Of a stretch of 64,000 bases of DNA, positions 1 to 10,747 are shown piece by piece. Numbering within the stretch: position 1 is the first letter of the stretch; the number at the start of each line of letters is the position of its first letter. Below the pieces are notes generated by a model. It ran no database searches and had not been told where the DNA came from. It saw only the letters and a list, made by a program, of their open reading frames with translations. The position numbers were made by a program, and so were the translations under genes. The stretch covers positions 22,007,068 to 22,071,067 of the forward strand of contig NC_090952.1 in assembly GCF_040807025.1 (NCBI RefSeq), written 5' to 3'. This DNA comes from Struthio camelus (lineage: Eukaryota; Chordata; Aves; Struthioniformes; Struthionidae).

Positions 1-484
1 GTTTCCTATATAAACCCTGAGACAAGAGCAGCGAACAGGGAGGAGGAGATGGGGTGAGGACAGGCTCAAGCAGAAGGTCCCTGTTGGCTTGTGAACACAA
101 AGGTGGGAACTGGGTCCCAGAGAACAGGCCTTCCTCACCTGGGCTCCTTCCTTGGCTCCTGGGGGCTCTTCTGCTGGGCTGCAGAGGAGCTTTTGGAATC
201 GCTAAGCTGTGCCTTCTGGAGGAGGGTTTGTCCCACTGTCTCCCTTTTGCTGGCTGAAAGAAGAGAAGAGTCAGGAGAGGCAAGCACCCCGGCAGGGCAG
301 CCCAGAGCCCCGGGGTGAAGGTGTTCCCAACCGACTCCACACCAGGCAGCGGCACTCCCAACGAAAGCTGGGGCATCCCAGAGGGACAGAGTAACAGCAC
401 CGGCCTTGCCACAAGCTGTGGGAGAAGAGATCCCTCCAGCTCTGGCGCTTGGCTACACAACACCTCCTCGCCAACAGCCCCTAC

Positions 485-1660
485 CTGCAGACTTGTACCG
501 CAGAGACAGCCGCACAATGTCACTGCCCAGCCTGTTGGCAAAGCGATTGACCCTCTGGTCATAGAACCAGTCACCTGTCGTCTTCTTCAGCTCTCTGCAG
601 GACAGAGGGGTAGTGAGGGGCCGTCCTCAGCACCTCATAGCAGGCCTGCAGCTGCCCTCGCTGGCAGGAACAGGCCAAGAACAGCACAGACAAACCGGGC
701 ACATCCAGGACACGGCTGTGCAAAGACAAGGCCCTGCTCCAGAGAGGATAACAGGCCCAAGACCAGGGTTTTGCAGGGCAGGTGAGGCAAAGGAGAAAAG
801 GAGAAAACCTGAGTGCTTGAAACACAGGTTGTGCAAGGGTCGCACAGGAGATACATGGAGCCAAGGGGCAAAGAGGAGCAAGGCAAGGAGAAAGGAGACC
901 CGGGAGTGGGGTATGGCCAGTTCTTGATCACCCAAGGGAAGGTGCCCACCTCCGGAGAGCCTGGGTAAGCTAAAGCAGGGACAATCGCCCAGAAGACTAA
1001 GCTGCCCAGAGCTGCACTAGAGCCCAGCTGTGCAGGGTCAGGAGGAAGGGATGGCAACGCAGTATCAAGCTAGGGTGACTGGGCTGAGGAAGGAGACAGG
1101 AGGAGCAGGCAGCAGGAACCTGCCGCTTGGCCCCCAGCCCCCGTGTACTCACGCCTCCTTGGTGCAGACTTTGCAGCGCCAGGAGCCGTTGGCGCCATAG
1201 GAACGGCAGTCCCGACACACCAAGTGGTTGCAGCCATGGCAGGTGTTGGCCTTGGGGCTCACGCGGCCCAGGCTCTGCTGGCAGCGGGCGCACGTCCGCT
1301 CGCTGTAGCGCTGGCTGCCCCGCTTGGCCCCCTTGCGCCGGATCTCCAGCAGCTCGTTCTTCAGGCGCCTGCTCGGACACAAACACCAGGGGCAGTCAGA
1401 GCTGCACCAGGCCACGAGACTACCGCCGAGCCGCCGCTCCAGCGAGAGCGCGGTTCAGACCGGCCTCCCCTGCACAAGCCCTCCGCCCTCCAGCCACTTT
1501 AGAGCAAACCAGGGAAACCAGTAGCCTGCCTGGCCCAGCCACGTTCCCACCTGATCCTCCTCTCCTCTGCTTTACGGAGCTCCTCATCTCGCTGCAGGAC
1601 CTGCAGGATCAAATCCCTCTCCACATCCGACAGGAAAGACAGATCCACAGCCTCCGACAT
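485..1660 (-). CDS. SYTL4: SYTL4 (granuphilin), N-terminal three coding exons, partial
   Basis: Synaptotagmin-like protein 4 binds Rab27A on secretory granules and docks them at the plasma membrane through syntaxin. Seen here are coding exons 1551-1660, 1153-1368 and 485-594, joined in frame with GT-AG borders, about 145 residues. The start MSEAVDLSFL matches the family start. Residues 1-60 form the first Slp-homology helix. Eight zinc-binding cysteines (C63, C66, C80, C83, C88, C91, C102, C105) make the FYVE-like finger, and GDWFYDQ at 116-122 is the second Rab27-contact segment. The coding start exon probably begins at 1713 after a pyrimidine-rich acceptor, so an upstream untranslated exon must exist. 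The linker and both C2 domains lie beyond the left edge; bases 1-484 are intron with nothing else recognised. SYTL5 shares the architecture, but the helix and finger wording and the CSTF2/NOX1 neighbours favour SYTL4. Confidence 0.95.
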
Positions 1661-1713
1661 CACCCGTCCCCGAGATCACTCGCCCTCACCAACAGCAGGT
1701 GGACTCGTCCGTG

Positions 1714-4500
1714 CTAGGAGCAAGCAAGCCAGTTAACACAGCGACGTGCCACATCCCCCGGGGGCTGCACCCTCACGTCGGCAGCACCCGGCGCCGGGTC
1801 CCCTCTGGCGCAAGCCTGGCTGCCGGGCCCAGAGGGGCTACAGCCGGGCCCAGATCACCGCGCAGAGCCGAGGTGCCCAAACCGGCCACACCGCAGATGC
1901 CTGCCATCCTGCTTCAAGGCCGAACCGTCCTCGTCTCTCACCCCGCCGCGCAGCTGCACGGACGCCAGCCGGCTCAGCGTGGCTCACGCCCCTGGCGCCT
2001 GCACCGCCAGCCTCCCGCCCAGGGCACGCTGCCGCCGCTGGGCAGGGTGCTCGGACCTCCTTTTTCCAGCGCGACCCTCCACGACCTCCGACGGCTCTCA
2101 CGTGACTGCTGCTTACGCCCAGCACCAGCGTCAGGCAGAGGCAGGGCCCAGGCGTTGCAGCTGCCCCTCCTGCTCGCCCAGGCTGCACGCACAAGCGGAG
2201 CAACAGCTTGAGGAGCTGCCCCTCCCTTCCCCAAGCGGGACAGGACAGCTGGAGCCTAAGAGCGCAGCCGCAACAGCTGCAGAGCAGGATGAGGCCCGCG
2301 GCACCTCACACCCCGGCCCGGCTGGCAGACCCGCAGCCCCGTGGGGCCAGGAGGCCACCCGAGCGCCAGCCTGGGCGAGCGGCGGCGGGCGCCGGGGCCG
2401 GGCGCTCACCGTGCCCGCCCGCCGCTTTCCAGCCGCTCCGCAGGGCACCTGCCGCTGCCCGCCCGGGCTCAGCGGCGCCTCCCAGCGCCGAGGCCGGCAG
2501 CACCGTCTCCCGCGGCACCGGCGGGTTCTGCCGCGCTGCAGCGCGCCCGGCACCGGGAAAGCCGGCTGCGCCGCCGCGGGGGGGGGGGGGGGGGGGGGGG
2601 GGGGCTGGCTGCGGCCCGCGGCCCCCTCCAGCCGAGGGCATGTGCGCAGCTTGTCGCGCCCGGTGCCGCGCAGGCGGCAGGAGGAGGGTGATAAGGCTCG
2701 AGTCCGGTGTAGAAAAGTCTTCTTCGCCCAAGCCGCTGCCTGCCTGCCAGCCGCCTGCGCAGCGCGCACCAGCGCCGTCCCCTCCGCGAGCGACCTCCGC
2801 CGCCCAGCTCGGCTTTTCCGCCGCTTTCGGTACCGCCGTGCGCGTAAAAAGCGGCAAAGCGCGGCCGCACTAGGCACCGGGACCACAGCCTCTTCCGCCC
2901 CCCGCTCGGCGCACCGCCGCTTTGCGGGGCGAGCCCCAGACCCGCTCCCAGACAGCGAGAAACACAGCTCAACCCGCGGCGCAGAACCAGCCGCGCCGGT
3001 CGCGCAGCGCCTGGCAGCGTGGGGGGGGGAGGGGGGATGTGAGCGCGCCCCCCCCCCCCTCGTCCCCCCCCGGTACCTGCCGCGGCTCCGGCCCGGCGCG
3101 TCGCGGCAGCAGGCGCGGTAGCGGGGGGGGTGGAGCCGCCTCCTTAAAGAGGCCGCGCCCGCCGCACCTTCCCCCCCCCCACCCCAAACCTCCACCGGGG
3201 TCGGGGCCGCGGCGCTGCGGGAGGAGCCGGGCGACCGGACCGGCTCGCGGCACGACGGGGCCACGCGTGGCACTGTCCACCCGCAGCCGCGGTGTCTCCC
3301 CCCGCCCCCCCCCCCGCCAACACGAACCCGTCTCTGCGGGGAGCGCTTTGGGCACCGTGTCGGGCTCCGGGAGTTGCGCTGCGCCCCGCATAGAGCTCAG
3401 CTCGCCAAACGCTTCCTCAGACGCGCTTCCCTCCCCTCGAGCCCCCCGGCCGCCCTGGCCCCCGCGCCCAGGACCCCGTCCCGTCCCGCTGCGCGCAGCC
3501 CCCGCGCCCCCGGCCCGACGCATCGCCGACCTCCGCGTTTGCGGCCTCGACGCTGCAGAGAGCCGCTTGGCCGGACCAGGGTTTCGGCCGCGTCCGGGAC
3601 GTCAGCTGCGCTCGCGGGGCGGCGCGGTGCCCGTCGCGCCGCGCCTTGCCGGGCTGTCGCCCAGCGGTTTATTTGCACGCCTTCCCGCCTGGCCGCCCGG
3701 CATCCGGGGGAGGCGGCTCCTCCCGAAGAGCACACAACGCCGGCACAAAGCCTCCGTCGCCGCCCGGGGCGCGTCGGGCCCCGGCTGCCAGGCTGCTGCC
3801 AGGCCGAGGGACCGCGGCCGGGCCGCCCTCGTCCTCCCCGCGTGGCGACGAGGTGCCGGGCGAGCCGGAGCGAAGGCTGCGGCCGGGCAGCTCCTCTCCC
3901 CGCGGCCCGGCTGGGCGCCCAGGCAGGGGCTCGCCTTGTTTCGGGGGCTCTGGGCGGCCCCCCGGCACAGCCGCGGCTCAGCCCCGGGAGAGGCACTTGC
4001 TCACCCGCGTCGCGGCCCTGGCGCGGGGGATGCCCCCGAGCGAGGACGGGCACCTGTAGGCGACCGCAGGGCGCCTGTAGTCGCACCGGCTCTGCCTCGT
4101 TCCCCGGCGCGCTGAAGCTCTGCCCACGGCAGGAAGGCAGCTCGTGGAAGCGGGCAGCGAGGGCAGCCCGGCCGGCGAGCGGCGGGGCGCGCGGCTAAGG
4201 CGGGGGGCTGCCGACGGTGGGCACGTGGCTCCTCTCCACGTGAGTCGGGGGGAGGCAGCACGGGAAGCCAGCTGGCAGCAGGCTCAAACCGAACGCCAGG
4301 ACAGGGTTTCTCCCACAGCTTCAGCTGCGCCTCGGGGCTCCCCAGCACGGGACCTCCCCGGGCTTCAGGGCACACGACACGTAGGTGGGGGAAAATCCAG
4401 TGGGAGCTGCTGAGCGCACAGAAACCGGGTCCAGCTCGGGCAGCAGCCCCCGCGCCGCAAAGGGCTGGAGAGCCCTTGGACGAGCAGCCTGTGGTGGTCT
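1714..4500 (-). promoter_or_regulatory. CpG island, probable SYTL4 promoter and 5' untranslated exon(s)
   Basis: This stretch is very GC- and CpG-rich and lies directly upstream of the first SYTL4 coding exon. Two good minus-strand donor sites could end untranslated first exons: one after position 3077 (GCAG|GTACCG) and one after 2410 (CACG|GTGAGC). Either would splice to the acceptor before 1713. Several long open frames run through it on both strands, but they are repetitive Arg/Pro/Ala/Gly strings, typical of GC-rich DNA with few stops, and none resembles a known protein. The transcription start cannot be fixed from sequence alone. Confidence 0.6.
2578..2604. repeat. Uninterrupted G tract, 27 bases
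   Basis: A run of 27 guanines on the plus strand within the SYTL4 CpG island. It can form G-quadruplexes, and its exact length is unreliable because such runs are hard to sequence. Confidence 0.95.
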
Positions 4501-5546
4501 CTTCCCACGCTGGTCCCTCAGCAATGCTTCTGGCCCCCGTCAGAAGCATCACGGATCCTGGGGGGAGACGCCCCACAAATCAACTTGCAGAGCAGCGAAT
4601 GTAAAAGGGAGGAGGGTCAGAAATGCAAGATGAGAGGAGCGGAGAAAGAGGAGCAGAGCCCCCAGCGCCCAGAGGACACCAAGGAGCCAGGGGTTGCTGC
4701 CCACAGACACAACAGGATGAGGGAATGGAAACAGGCCCCAGGGTTGCTTGAATCCCCTCCTCCCCAGCCTCCTCCTCCCTGACCTTGGCCAGCCCAGCAG
4801 GCCGTCGGGGAGGTGTCCTGCAGCTTACTGGGGCCCTGGCCAGGGGGTGGAGGACAAGGCGTGGGAGATGTGCAGCCAGAGCCGCGGTACGAGGCAGCAG
4901 CCAGCTGCACTCCTGTGCACACACGCCCCAGCACCTTCCTCTGACTGCAGGAGCGTGCATCACGGCCACCAAGCACACTCACGCTCATGCCCATAGCTGT
5001 GTCCTTCCTACATGTTCCCTGCCGGTCAGGCCCCCTTTGCTCGTGCAAGTCACTGCCTCTCCCGATACGGACCCGTCCACCTCGTTGTCCTTTGTTTGCT
5101 GCAGGAGAGACATAGCTGTCACCTGCTTCTTCAGTTCCCTCACCCGGCTGGGTTTTTCTCTGAAACAGGGTGCACGCACAGTGCTCAGACAACAGGGCTT
5201 TGGCCTTGCACGCAGAATTGAGGGCCGGGGACCCTAGCAAAGGCTTTGCTCCCCAAACCTCTCCACGCACTGCCCTGGCATCCAGTGTCACCAGCAAGCA
5301 CCAAGCAGGACCCCCACGCTTGCACTGGTGTTTTACATTTTAACTGGACACCAACAGAGAGGTGGTACCTCAACTAGAGAGGTGGTAAATGCCCCGATTT
5401 CTGCAAAAAGGTGAGAAGAAACTGAGATGGACAGACCTGCTTCTGGTATTAAAAAAAAAAAGCATGCTAGTAAATGAGCACAAAGCCTGCATCTGATTCA
5501 CTGGAAGAAAGCTTGGCACGCTCTGAAGGCTCCATGGATGCTGAGG
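4500..5546. other. Intergenic spacer between SYTL4 and TRMT12
   Basis: No gene, RNA or mobile element was recognised. GC content drops toward the TRMT12 end. A short pyrimidine-rich stretch occurs near 4755-4785 and a short A run near 5450. Confidence 0.6.
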
Positions 5547-5552
5547 TTTATT
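5547..5552 (-). promoter_or_regulatory. TRMT12 polyadenylation signal
   Basis: TTTATT on the plus strand reads AATAAA on the minus strand, about 515 bases past the TRMT12 stop codon. It gives a 3' untranslated region of ordinary size. Confidence 0.7.
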
Positions 5553-6066
5553 TGGCCCTGCAGCTCTCTTCCATATGAAACATGGGACTGAAAGTGCCAG
5601 GTAGCATCCAGAGGAGAGGTGAGGGGCACGGCAGGCTCCGGTCGGATGCTCCTGCTCTGAGCAGCGGCAGGCAGAGCCGGGGAAGGACTCGGAGTGCTCT
5701 CAGCCCCAGCTGAGCTCCCTCCTTGGCCATGAGGAGCCATGCAGGCTCCCGTCCCATCCAGCTCCTGCCAAGTGGCGCTCCCTTTGGGGAGCGGACATCA
5801 CTGCCCTGGGCACTGTCAGAAGCCAAGGACGGCAGGGCCCAGCTTGCTGCCGGGCAGTGCTGCCCCCTGGAAACAAGGGGATGTGGAAAGGACAGACAGA
5901 TGTCTCTGCACAGAACGGCAACCTTCTCTAACTCGGACCTGTCGGGGGAACCGTCCCCTGCCTTTGCTGCTTGCCCCGAGCCAGCACCCTGCAGGCAACT
6001 GCAGCATCTCCCTGCTAACACCACCGTTTCCTGTGTCCTCGAGCCGTGCCAGGGCCTTGTGGCCGG

Positions 6067-9000
6067 CTATGCCGGGAGCGTCGGGCGGCACTCGAGGTCC
6101 AGCACGACATGATGCACGTGGGGTGCGTAGGATTTCACTGCCTCAATGTGCAGGATGCTGGTCCTCCACGGCCGCCCGTGCAGCTCTTCCAGTAGCCCCT
6201 GTATCCGCTTCGCAGCAGCCTCTGCCCACCTCCGCCACTCTGGCCGGACCCTGGCCACCTGTGTCTCCTTCCTGCAGTTCTCTGCGTCCTTCAGGCTCCA
6301 GCGCTCCCTCTCTCTGTCCACCTGCCTGACAGAGCTGGCTTCCTCTGGCGGTCTCTGCTCATCCCTCAAAACTCCAGGCTGCTGGTGGGCTGGTGCGGGA
6401 AGATTCTCCACGTTGTGGTGGATGTGGAGCACTCCGCCTGTTTCCTTCTTGAGGACACGGCAGGCTATGGGCCAGCCTTCCTCGGAGCTGGGAAGCAGCC
6501 CCAGGTTGACCCGGTCAGCGACGTCCTGCAGCTCCAGCTGGAATGAGAGGGCAGGTGAGCAGGACACGGTGTGGCGGGCAGAACGCCGCGTCCGGGAGCG
6601 CCACTCACCTGCCTGTTGTCCCCGTGGTGGATGCGGCAGCGGTCCTGCACGCCGTTCAGCGCCAGATTCCTCCGCAGGGCCTCCACGGCGTGGCGGTTCC
6701 ACTCGCAGGCGTGGGCGAAGGCAGCCGCCGCGTGCACCAGGTACGGCAGCGTGAAATAGCCGATCCCTGGGGGCAGGAGAGGTGGCAGCAGCTGAGGGCA
6801 CAACCCAGGCACCGACTCCTGGGATCTGCGCTCCTCCCCAGAGGCAGGTCAGGAGTGGATTATCCTACTGGCTCTCTACGCATCTGCTTTACTCTGGGTC
6901 AGAACTAGCCAAGGCACTGGGGAAATGTCCACAAATGGGTTTTCATTCTTCTCCAAATAAAAACCAGTTTTGAAAAATGTTCACTAAGGAACTTAATTTA
7001 CAATCAGTCTTTGTCCGTAAGTTTGAGACCTGCCTGGTCCTGCTCTCCTTCTACCATTTATTTGAATTAATCAAGAGCAGTGTTGCAAGTGCCACTCTCG
7101 TTCTCTGTGGCACAAATCAGAAACATTAACTTCCCTTAATACAGAACAACAGCTTTCTTTACACACAAAAGCCTGACACCATCTCCCAGTCATCTCCACA
7201 GCGCAGGAGTGCTCACACCTGCATGCACACTTCAGTTACCATCAGCTTTTCACAAAAGGTTGTCACGCTCAGTACAGACTCGGGACTCTATGTGAGCTTT
7301 TTAGAGACAAAATCTAGTTTCATAAAAGAGGGCAAGTCTTCTACTGGGATCAAAACGATTCCTGTGAGCAGCACTAGCTATGGAGCAGTGCTCTGCATAG
7401 GCTGAGCCCAGAGGTGATCCAGAGTGTCCAGAGGCAACAGGGACACAGGAGGGACAGCGGTAGCAGGTTGGCTGAGGGCTTCCAGATGGGGCAGGAGCTC
7501 TAAGCCACATCACAAAATACTTGCCAAACTGGGTCATTTTTCAACCTAGAATTAATGACGTTTCATCTCCACTTTCATCCCATGAGTACCTGCACCACCG
7601 CTCTCTGCAAGCTTACCCTGCAAAACCCCTCCATGTCCCCTGAGATGTTACCTGCATAGAGATCCACCAGGACCTCCCCAGAGCACGGCAGTGAGGCCAC
7701 CCGCAGCTTCTCCGTGATGTTGCCCGGGGAGAACATGCACTTGGTCACATCGAACGTGTACCTAGGAGAACCGCCAGCCTGGTGAGAGCTGCCCCATTCC
7801 CAGGCCGATGTGGCCACCACATCCTGCACCGCAGCTCCTGCCTACCTGATCCCGTTGTCCACATGCTCCACCCAGCCGTCCTGGCCCAGCAGCAGGGTCA
7901 CACTGGGGGACCGCATCCCGCCTGGCAATACCCGCCCTCGCCTGGCCACGCGCTGGGCACCCAGAGCCGAGGCGACTGTTTCCCAGAGCGCTGGGCCTGC
8001 AACACATCCGTGCCAGCACCTTAGGGAAAGGCTAGGGCAGCTCTCGGGGCAGAAGCGGGTCAGGCAGATGGCGCTCCCCCTTACCCAGCTTCTCCCACAG
8101 CGCAGCGCTGAAGCTGTCCTCACTCAGCAAGACGAGGTCTCCATGCCGCTGCCAGGAGCGGGGCACATCGTGCTCCAGCTCCTCCGACCAGCTCTCACCC
8201 GAGCCCACCACCAACCGCTGCAGCTTGTGGCACAGCTTCTGGGCAGGCGTCTGCACGCTGGCTGCCTTGGAAGGGACGGGGTCCTGTGGGAGAGATGTGG
8301 CGAGTGAGGCTGAGACATGGCTCCTTCCCTGCAGCCTCCCTGCTCGAGCCGGGAGCCCCTGTCCGTGCAGCCCTCACTCCTGGCCCCTGCAGAGCGCTCC
8401 CTGCCAGTGCCCCTACTCCGCTCTCCGAGACTGGGAGAGGGTACGATCCCAGCAGGAAGGATGAAGCCTCAGGAGGATGCCCACCCCACCGCAGAGCTCC
8501 CTGCCTGCACCACAGAAGCCCTGAGCATCTCAGCTGATTGCTCCTCTGGCTGAAAGTGAGAGTTTCAGGGCAGCCTCCCGCCTCCCCTCCCCACACAACC
8601 CCCTCACCCTGCGACTCGCAGCTCCCAGGCAGCGTGGGTGCAAGTCAGGGGGCCCCAGGGGCCCTCCAGCGCAGGGGCAGGGCTCAGGGCAGCAGAAGTG
8701 TCCCAACCTGGATCCAGGTCAGCCTGCAGGGCACCTCCTGGGGCCCGCTCTTCTGCAGCGCCCGCAGGTGCTGCTCTGTGAGCTTCTCTCCCAGCACAGG
8801 CAGGGCCACGCTGCCACCCGGCATCTTCTGCAGCCGGTAACGAGCATCCAGGATCTGTTCCCCTTCCAAATACTCCCTGAAAGGCCAAGGACACAGTCAG
8901 GCATTCCTTCCCTCCGCAGCATGCCCAGGCTCTGTGCATCTGCTTGCTGCAGCCTGGGAGCCCACCACGCCGGGGGAGCAGACTGCGGGGCACAGGGCTG

Positions 9001-9468
9001 CCTCTTCTCCTCCTCCTCTCCGACATGCAGGGCCATTTCCTCAGCGCAGCCGGCTCTGAACACAGCTCTGCTCCAGCTTCCTCCCCTACCCTCCACCTCA
9101 CCTTGGACTTGCTTGTCTCCCGCTTTTGGGTCCCGGTGCTCATGGAAGACGCAGGCAGGCTGCTTTGGGGACGGGTGCTGCACCGGGAACATCGCAGCAG
9201 GGCCAGGGCTCCCTGGGGCTGACACGCTGGAGCCCCAGGGGTCCGCGGAGCTGGAGCAAGAGCTGGGACATGCTAACCCTTACCGGCGCTGCGAGCTGGG
9301 GGAGCCTGGCACCCTGTACTCCCCGTTTAAGCAGCCACACTCAGCTCTGCCCTAGCAGGGCAATGTCCTTCAGCTCCCTTCCCACCGGCAGGCTTACCTG
9401 AGCTGCTGGGCAAACCGTGGCTCCGTGACAAGGGCAGAGACAGCGCCACACATGTCCTTCACATCCAT
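6067..9468 (-). CDS. TRMT12: TRMT12 (TYW2), tRNA wybutosine-synthesizing protein 2
   Basis: This cytosolic enzyme transfers the alpha-amino-alpha-carboxypropyl group of S-adenosylmethionine to the tricyclic base at position 37 of tRNA-Phe, a middle step of wybutosine synthesis. Coding exons are 9398-9468, 8708-8876, 8085-8283, 7846-7996, 7652-7761, 6609-6766 and 6067-6537. All borders are GT-AG and phases agree, giving 442 residues against 448 in human. The start MDVKDMCGAV leads into the conserved EPRFAQQLREYL. The SAM-binding motif VDLYAGIGYF ends at residue 238, the acidic ribose-binding position is in HACEWN (E255), and DRVNLGLLPSSEEGW follows from about 294. The C-terminal SYAPHVHHVVLDLECRP is typical of the family. 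Human TRMT12 is intronless and sits on chromosome 8, so the seven-exon structure beside CSTF2 is notable. The frame stays open upstream of the chosen ATG, so a slightly longer N-terminus is possible. Confidence 0.95.
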
Positions 9469-9494
9469 CCCAGCAGGTCCGAGGAAAGAAGAGA

Positions 9495-10625
9495 CCTCAG
9501 CAGCCAACAGGAGTGCAGACACCTGGGTGCCAGACACGGGATCCATCACACACGGTGTGCCATCACACACTCATCACAGGCCAGGTGGAAGCAGGACTTG
9601 GAGCGGCCCCGGACACCGCTACGCTGGGGATATCAGAGCCCTGCCGCCCCCAGCCCCGCGGCCTGCCTGGCACCCGCTCGCTGCCGGTGAGCCACCTCGT
9701 TGCCCCATGCAGTTTGGCCGCTCCGAGGGGAAGGGGTGCCGCTGCTCTGCCAGGCTCGGTGTGGTCTCCTGGGCTGGGCTCTGACTGCCCGTCCGGGCCT
9801 GCGGCCCCGCCGGGGGCGGGCAGGGAGGAGGGTGGCCCCAGATTCCTGGGTCGCAGGCACGGGGTACCCAAGGGTGGGGTACCTGAGGCCGTGCACCCCA
9901 GGGATGGACACCCGCCGGCCTGGGGTACTGCAGGGACCGGGTACCGTGAGCGGTGGTGCCTGGGGATGGGGTGTCCCTGGGGCTGGGTGTCCTGGGGCAG
10001 GGGGCAAGGTGGGTATCCTGGGGATGGGGTATCTCAGGGATGGGGTACCCAAGGGATCGGGGTATCCTGGGGGATTGGGGTATCCCAGGGATGGGGTACC
10101 CAAGGGATGGGGTACCCTGGGAATCAGTTATCCCAGGGATCGGGGTATCCCAGGGATGGGGTACCCAAGGGATGGGGTACCCTGGGAATCAGGTATCCCA
10201 GGGATCGGGGTATCCCAGGGATGGGGTAGCCTGGGGATTGGGTATCCCGGGGGATCGGGGTATCCCAGGGATGGGGTACCCAAAGGATGGGGTACCCTCG
10301 GGATGGGGCATCCCAGGGACGAGGCACCTCAGGGAAATGGGGAGCTTGGTACTCGGTGCCCTTAGGGGCCGGGGCTGCCGGGGACGGCACACCCCGCGGC
10401 CCCGCTCCCCGGCCCGTGTCCCGTTGGCGGTGCCCCAAGGCCGTGTGGCCGCGCCCCAGCCCCCCGCGGGACCGCGCCTGCCCCCGGCCCACAGGGATCC
10501 CCCCCCCCCCCGCCCTACCGCAGCTGGGCGGCGCGGCCGGCCGGGGAGCGCGGGCCCGTGTTTCCCGCCGGAGCGCCTTCCCGCCGCGCCGCTCCCGCCG
10601 CCATGTTTGGTGCGGGCGGGCCGCC
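9495..10625 (-). other. Candidate 5' untranslated exon and first intron of TRMT12
   Basis: A minus-strand donor (CTGCG|GTAGGG) ends a possible first exon at 10519, whose 5' end would lie near 10600-10625. The best acceptor before the coding start leaves an exon beginning at 9495. The exon contains an ATG at 10604-10602, but with this acceptor its frame does not join the TRMT12 frame, so it would act as an upstream ORF. The intron holds the minisatellite listed separately. Splice-site choice is an inference. Confidence 0.4.
9850..10330. repeat. GC-rich minisatellite with GGGTACCC/GGGTATCCC palindromes
   Basis: Tandem units of about 17 bases, such as GGGATGGGGTACCCA and GGGATCGGGGTATCCCA, run densely from about 10005 to 10325, with more degenerate copies back to about 9850. 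A higher-order period of 65 bases is visible: TATCCCAGGG recurs at 10081, 10146 and 10211, then 50 bases on at 10261. Many units contain the palindrome GGGTACCC or the near-palindrome GGGTATCCC. The array lies in the probable first intron of TRMT12, about 400 bases from the CSTF2 promoter. Confidence 0.9.
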
Positions 10626-10747
10626 CTGCGCCTGCGCGGTGGGCGGAGCCGCTGGCGCGGGCCGCCGAGTGCGGGCGGAAGGCGGGGGGGGGGGACGGTG
10701 TTGGGCGCCGGACCGGAAGCGGCGGTGAGGCGAGGCGAGGCGGCAGG
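10350..10747. promoter_or_regulatory. Bidirectional CpG-island promoter of TRMT12 and CSTF2
   Basis: The two genes point away from each other across fewer than 250 bases between their likely 5' ends. The interval is CpG-rich and has no TATA box at a fitting place. It holds a YY1-type element (CCGCCATGTTT, 10598-10608) at the likely TRMT12 start, an NRF1-like CTGCGCCTGCGC and GC boxes (GGGCGG) between the genes. The CpG-rich zone continues into CSTF2 intron 1 to about 10970. Confidence 0.65.

Noticed and set aside
1979-4198. Open frames of 270-400 residues on both strands upstream of SYTL4
   Set aside because: Arg/Pro/Ala/Gly-rich translations of a CpG island in several overlapping frames, with no recognisable family and no consistent splice structure.
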